Shown piece after piece: positions 6,058-8,282 of a stretch of DNA of 8,282 nt (positions are counted from its first letter, which is position 1; every line of letters starts with the position of its first letter). The stretch comes from CAG-1000 sp964345385. Its GTDB lineage: Bacteria; Bacillota_I; Bacilli_A; RF39; UBA660. Both the position numbers and the translations under genes were made by a program. The stretch covers positions 1 to 8,282 of the forward strand of contig CAYFQM010000028.1 of assembly GCA_964345385.1 (NCBI GenBank), in the 5' to 3' direction. The notes beneath the pieces are model-generated. The model worked only from the letters and a program-made list of their open reading frames with translations, ran no database searches and was not told the DNA's origin.

Positions 6058-6082
6058 AAAATGCGTAATAATTACGCATTTT
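6058..6082. terminator. Strong bidirectional terminator between rpsD and the ttcA-like gene
   Basis: AAAATGCGTAA (6058-6068), loop TAA, TTACGCATTTT (6072-6082) form an 11-bp stem with T-rich flanks on both strands (TTT then ATTT on plus; ATTTTG on minus). It lies seven bases after the rpsD stop and two bases beyond the stop of the convergent gene. Confidence 0.85.
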
Positions 6083-6083
6083 T

Positions 6084-6893
6084 TTATTTGTGATTTTTTA
6101 TGTTTGAATTATATTTACCTTTCCTTGTATAACCAATAATAGTATCTAAATTAACATTAAATGTTGATTTCATAATATTTTTATCAACATCTGGAATATT
6201 TGTTTTAAGTTTTTTTATTATATTTTTAATTTCCTCTCTTTTACTACTAACTAATTTATTATCTTTTTTAGTTAAGCTGCATGCACAATTAATAAACTCT
6301 AACTTGTTATATTTAACCCACTTAATTATATTTTCTTCTTTAACATAATAAAGTGGTCTTATTAAAAATATATTTTTATAGTTAGTACTTTTAAGTTTAG
6401 GAAGCATAGTTTTATAATCACTTGCATAAAAAGTAGACATCAATATTGTTTCAACTATATCATCAAAATGATGCCCTAACGCAATTTTATTACATCCTAA
6501 TTTTTGTGCCTCATTATATAAATAGCCCCTTCTCATTCTTGCACATAAATAACAAGGGCTAGTAGTTTGTTTTTCTATCACTTTAAATATATCACTTTTA
6601 AATATATGTAAATCTATATTTAAATTTTTAGCATTTTGAATAATTTTAGATAAGTGTTTTTTACTATAACCAGGATCCATGCATAAAAAAACCAAATCAA
6701 ATTTTATTTTTCCATGTTTTTTTATTTCTTGCATACATTTAGCAAGTAAAAATGAATCTTTTCCACCACTTATACAAACAGCTATTTTATCATTCTCATT
6801 AATTAAATCAAATTCCTTAACTGCATCTATAAATTTAATCCATATTTCTTTTCTAAACTTTTTTATAATACTTTTTTCAACATCAGTATTCAT
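6084..6893 (-). CDS. ttcA: TtcA-family tRNA thiolation enzyme (probable tRNA 2-thiocytidine synthetase)
   Basis: The product is a PP-loop ATPase of the TtcA/TilS/NcsA superfamily; TtcA uses ATP and an iron-sulfur cluster to put sulfur on C32 of certain tRNAs. Counting from ATG 6893 (269 aa): the PP-loop SGGKDS is at 42-47, PCYLCARMRRG at 113-123 has the CxxC pair plus the family's RxRRG, LGHHFDD is at 139-145, and a third Cys region CAC is at 203-205. These match the three cluster-binding cysteines of TtcA. Length is somewhat below the ~300 aa of E. coli TtcA. I chose ATG 6893, one base after the stop of the prolyl isomerase, over an in-frame TTG at 6905, since neither has a good ribosome site and coupling explains initiation. 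The Fe-S tRNA thiolase family is clear; the exact target base is less sure. All four tRNAs in the window have C32. Confidence 0.82.
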   Translation of the reverse strand: MNTDVEKSIIKKFRKEIWIKFIDAVKEFDLINENDKIAVCISGGKDSFLLAKCMQEIKKHGKIKFDLVFLCMDPGYSKKHLSKIIQNAKNLNIDLHIFKSDIFKVIEKQTTSPCYLCARMRRGYLYNEAQKLGCNKIALGHHFDDIVETILMSTFYASDYKTMLPKLKSTNYKNIFLIRPLYYVKEENIIKWVKYNKLEFINCACSLTKKDNKLVSSKREEIKNIIKKLKTNIPDVDKNIMKSTFNVNLDTIIGYTRKGKYNSNIKNHK

Positions 6894-6894
6894 T

Positions 6895-7461
6895 TTATTT
6901 ATCAATCATTTCAATCTTACTTATAATAACATCTTCTAAAGGTTCATCATATTCATTAACAGGAAGCAAAGATATTTCATTAACTATATCCATACCCTTT
7001 ATAACTTTTCCAAAAGAAGCATATTTACCATCTAAACTAGGTGCATCTTTTACAACTATAAAAAACTGACTAGAAGCTGAATCCATAGAAATATTATTTC
7101 TTGCCATAGATATTACGCCTTCTGTATGAGATAAAGAGTTAGTAACTCCATTTTCTTTAAACTCACCTTTAATTGAAGCAACTTCTTCTCCATTTCCACC
7201 TTGAATTACAAAGTCTTTAACTACTCTATGCATTAGTAAACCATTATAATATCCACCATTTACTAAATCTTTAAAGTTTTTAACAGTAATAGGTGCCACA
7301 TCAGGATATAACTCTAATGTAACTTCTCCATAACCGTCAAATGTTATTTTAACTAACTCTTTATTTTCATATAAATCTTTTTTATCTTTTTCATTTATTG
7401 GAATAATAAATATTAGACCAACAATTATAATAAGTATAATTATAATAAACTTCTTTTTCAT
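6895..7461 (-). CDS. Membrane-anchored cyclophilin-type peptidyl-prolyl cis-trans isomerase
   Basis: Cyclophilins catalyse cis-trans isomerisation of Xaa-Pro bonds and help protein folding. Residues 4-21 are an uncleaved-looking hydrophobic anchor after a KKK start; there is no Cys for lipid attachment, so it is probably a membrane-tethered extracytoplasmic foldase. The cyclophilin domain spans about 37-186: VTLELYPDVAPITVKNF (47-63), MHRVVKDFVIQGG (77-89; catalytic Arg79, core Phe and Gln), SMARN (118-122), SQFFIV (131-136) and LDGKYASFGKV (143-153). The Trp that contacts cyclosporin in human CypA is replaced by Ser142, as is frequent in bacterial forms. AAAGGAA lies about six bases before ATG 7461. 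It follows the 133-aa gene by 16 bases and precedes ttcA by one base, so all three form one operon. Confidence 0.93.
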   Translation of the reverse strand: MKKKFIIIILIIIVGLIFIIPINEKDKKDLYENKELVKITFDGYGEVTLELYPDVAPITVKNFKDLVNGGYYNGLLMHRVVKDFVIQGGNGEEVASIKGEFKENGVTNSLSHTEGVISMARNNISMDSASSQFFIVVKDAPSLDGKYASFGKVIKGMDIVNEISLLPVNEYDEPLEDVIISKIEMIDK

Positions 7462-7477
7462 ATTTTTCCTTTCTTTT

Positions 7478-7879
7478 TTACTCTTTAAATAAAAACTTTC
7501 TTAATATTTCACTACCCTTATCAAGTTCACTTCTTTTTTCTTCATCAAAAACTTTAGTTATATTAATATGAGATAAATCAAACATTACATCATTATTTAT
7601 ATAGTATGGTAATAAACCACTTATTTCTAATCTAAATATAGTTTCATCTAATTCTTCAGAAAAAGGAATAACTCCATTTAAATCAAAATTAAGATTAGAA
7701 ATTAACAAATTATTTGAAACGCCTTTCATTTCATAAAATGCAAGTTGCCATAAACTTTTATCAAATAAAACTTCAACATCTCCTTCTTTTTTTAAATTAT
7801 ATAAAATATACATAATTTCATCATCTAAACTTAAATAATTATTTATTTTATTTTTTAATTGTTCAAGTTCTTTTTCCAT
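7478..7879 (-). CDS. Protein of unknown function (133 aa), first gene of the PPIase-ttcA operon
   Basis: I do not recognise this protein. It is soluble, acidic and has no cysteine, signal peptide or membrane span. The N-terminus (MEKELEQLKNKINNYLSL) is a predicted amphipathic helix. The middle (about 36-100) alternates hydrophobic and polar residues as in a beta-sheet (VEVLFDKSLWQLAFYEMKG, NLLISNLNFDLNGVIPF). The end (EEKRSELDKGSEILRKFLF) is again helical. The ATG at 7879 has a weaker Shine-Dalgarno GGTGAT (7885-7890) six bases upstream; no other in-frame start is near. It is transcribed from a promoter at 7899-7927 and followed after 16 bases by the prolyl isomerase gene. Nothing in the neighbourhood reveals its role. 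Confidence 0.8.
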   Translation of the reverse strand: MEKELEQLKNKINNYLSLDDEIMYILYNLKKEGDVEVLFDKSLWQLAFYEMKGVSNNLLISNLNFDLNGVIPFSEELDETIFRLEISGLLPYYINNDVMFDLSHINITKVFDEEKRSELDKGSEILRKFLFKE

Positions 7880-7884
7880 TAAAC

Positions 7885-7927
7885 ATCACCATGTAATTAT
7901 TTTATCATATATATTAAAATTAAACAA
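7885..7927 (-). promoter_or_regulatory. Promoter and ribosome site of the 133-aa gene / PPIase / ttcA operon
   Basis: On the minus strand -35 TTGTTT (7922-7927), 17 bases, TATGA (7905-7909) and -10 TAAAAT (7899-7904) are seen, then GGTGAT (7885-7890). The predicted start near 7892 leaves a leader of about 13 bases. The 12-base block TATGATAAAATA is identical to that before lspA. Confidence 0.55.
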
Positions 7928-7943
7928 AAATGTTTAAAGTAAA

Positions 7944-7965
7944 AACTTGTACATAAGTACAAGTT
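7944..7965 (-). terminator. Terminator of the tRNA cluster
   Basis: AACTTGTAC (7944-7952), a 4-base loop and GTACAAGTT (7957-7965) form a perfect 9-bp stem, nine bases beyond the 3' end of tRNA-Phe. On the minus strand it is followed by TTTACTTT. Confidence 0.75.
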
Positions 7966-7974
7966 AATAACATA

Positions 7975-8050
7975 TGGTGGCTTCAGTTGGAATCGAACCA
8001 ACGACACCAAGATTTTCAGTCTTGTGCTCTACCAACTGAGCTATAAAGCC
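7975..8050 (-). tRNA. tRNA-Phe (GAA)
   Basis: The minus strand gives a complete 76-nt cloverleaf. The acceptor GGCTTTA pairs with TGAAGCC (one T-G pair) and A-CCA is encoded. The anticodon arm is CAAGA-CTGAAAA-TCTTG with anticodon GAA. The T-arm GTTGG-TTCGATT-CCAAC is normal. It is the last gene of the cluster. Confidence 0.97.
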
Positions 8051-8052
8051 AC

Positions 8053-8128
8053 TGGCGGTCCGTACGGGAATTGAACCCGTGATCTCCCGCGTGACAGGCG
8101 GGCGTGATAACCGCTACACCAACGAACC
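8053..8128 (-). tRNA. tRNA-Asp (GTC)
   Basis: The minus strand gives a complete 76-nt cloverleaf. The acceptor GGTTCGT pairs with ACGGACC, the discriminator is G and CCA is encoded. The anticodon arm is CCCGC-CTGTCAC-GCGGG (anticodon GTC). The T-arm ACGGG-TTCAATT-CCCGT is normal. Only two bases separate it from tRNA-Phe and one from tRNA-fMet. Confidence 0.97.
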
Positions 8129-8129
8129 A

Positions 8130-8203
8130 TGGTTGCGGGAGGCGGATAACCACCGACCTCTGGGTTATGAGCCCAGCGAGCTACCAAACTGCTCCATCCC
8201 GCG
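8130..8203 (-). tRNA. Initiator tRNA-fMet (CAT) with a shortened 4-nt T-loop
   Basis: The initiator hallmarks are all present: a C1-A72 mismatch (CGCGGGA against TCCCGCA), three G-C pairs in the anticodon stem (CTGGG-CTCATAA-CCCAG) and encoded ACCA. The T-arm is abnormal: stem GGTGG and CCGCC enclose only TTAT instead of the usual seven bases (typically TTCAAAT in fMet genes), so the gene is 74 nt, not 77. The lost bases include C56, which pairs with G19 of the D-loop to form the tRNA elbow. It is either a defective copy, a sequence error, or an unusual functional tRNA. The D-arm keeps its GG. Confidence 0.9.
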
Positions 8204-8215
8204 ACGATAAAATTT

Positions 8216-8282
8216 TGGCGGAGGAAGTAGGATTTGAACCCACGCGCCGATTTCTCGACCTCTCGGTTTTCAAGACCGACCC
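8216..8282 (-). tRNA. tRNA-Ser (TGA), 3' part, cut by window edge
   Basis: The minus strand shows the anticodon arm TCGGT-CTTGAAA-ACCGA (anticodon TGA), then the long variable arm typical of Ser, with a stem GTCGA-GAAA-TCGGC. The T-arm is GTGGG-TTCAAAT-CCTAC, and the discriminator G and CCA are encoded. The 5' acceptor and D-arm lie outside the window. Confidence 0.93.

Noticed and set aside
6894..6905. TTG at 6905 as start of the ttcA-like gene
   Set aside because: It has no ribosome site and would overlap the prolyl isomerase gene; ATG at 6893 directly after the upstream stop is simpler. It cannot be fully excluded.
6679..6939. Plus-strand 86-codon open frame
   Set aside because: It is antisense to the ttcA-like gene and the end of the prolyl isomerase gene, with no promoter or ribosome site; both minus-strand genes have clear family motifs.

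Overview
This window is a very AT-rich bacterial chromosome segment from a low-GC Gram-positive lineage. All ten visible stop codons are TAA. All eight tryptophans in the predicted proteins are read from TGG, so this is the standard bacterial code and not the UGA=Trp code of classical Mollicutes. MurB indicates peptidoglycan synthesis. The tRNA order Ser-fMet-Asp-Phe, the Zn-free S4 protein and the compact gene packing fit a small-genome Bacilli/Mollicutes-related gut lineage (RF39-like). That placement is an inference; no species call is possible.

Layout, left to right. Bases 1-253 (-) hold the 5' part of lspA, the lipoprotein signal peptidase, cut by the window edge and apparently transcribed as a leaderless mRNA. 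A hairpin terminator (296-322) separates it from a three-gene minus-strand group of unrecognised proteins: a 259-aa soluble protein (2740-3519), a 689-aa coiled-coil protein with one membrane span (582-2651) and an 82-aa acidic protein (327-575). The Shine-Dalgarno of the 82-aa gene lies inside the last codons of the 689-aa gene. Back-to-back promoters at 3548-3613 drive this group leftward and, rightward, a small 54-aa gene (3641-3805) that looks like a shortened ribosomal protein bL28. That gene meets murB at a bidirectional terminator (3804-3821).

murB (3823-4704, -) overlaps by one base a membrane-anchored thioredoxin-like protein without cysteines (4704-5189, -); the two share one promoter. 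rpsD (5449-6051, +) has its own promoter and a ~146-nt leader with a hairpin whose loop can form a 7-bp pseudoknot with downstream sequence, a good candidate for S4 autoregulation. A bidirectional terminator (6058-6082) separates it from a convergent minus-strand operon: an unknown 133-aa protein, a membrane-anchored cyclophilin-type prolyl isomerase and a TtcA-like tRNA thiolation enzyme. Upstream of that operon a minus-strand tRNA cluster (Ser-fMet-Asp-Phe) ends in its own terminator at 7944-7965.

The most notable points are an initiator tRNA gene with a 4-nt instead of 7-nt T-loop, the rpsD leader pseudoknot, the shortened bL28-like gene, the unassigned coiled-coil membrane cassette, and a shared TATG-extended -10 promoter with very short or absent 5' leaders. 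No stretch longer than 300 bases lacks a gene. I saw no CRISPR array, insertion sequence, phage gene or attachment site.
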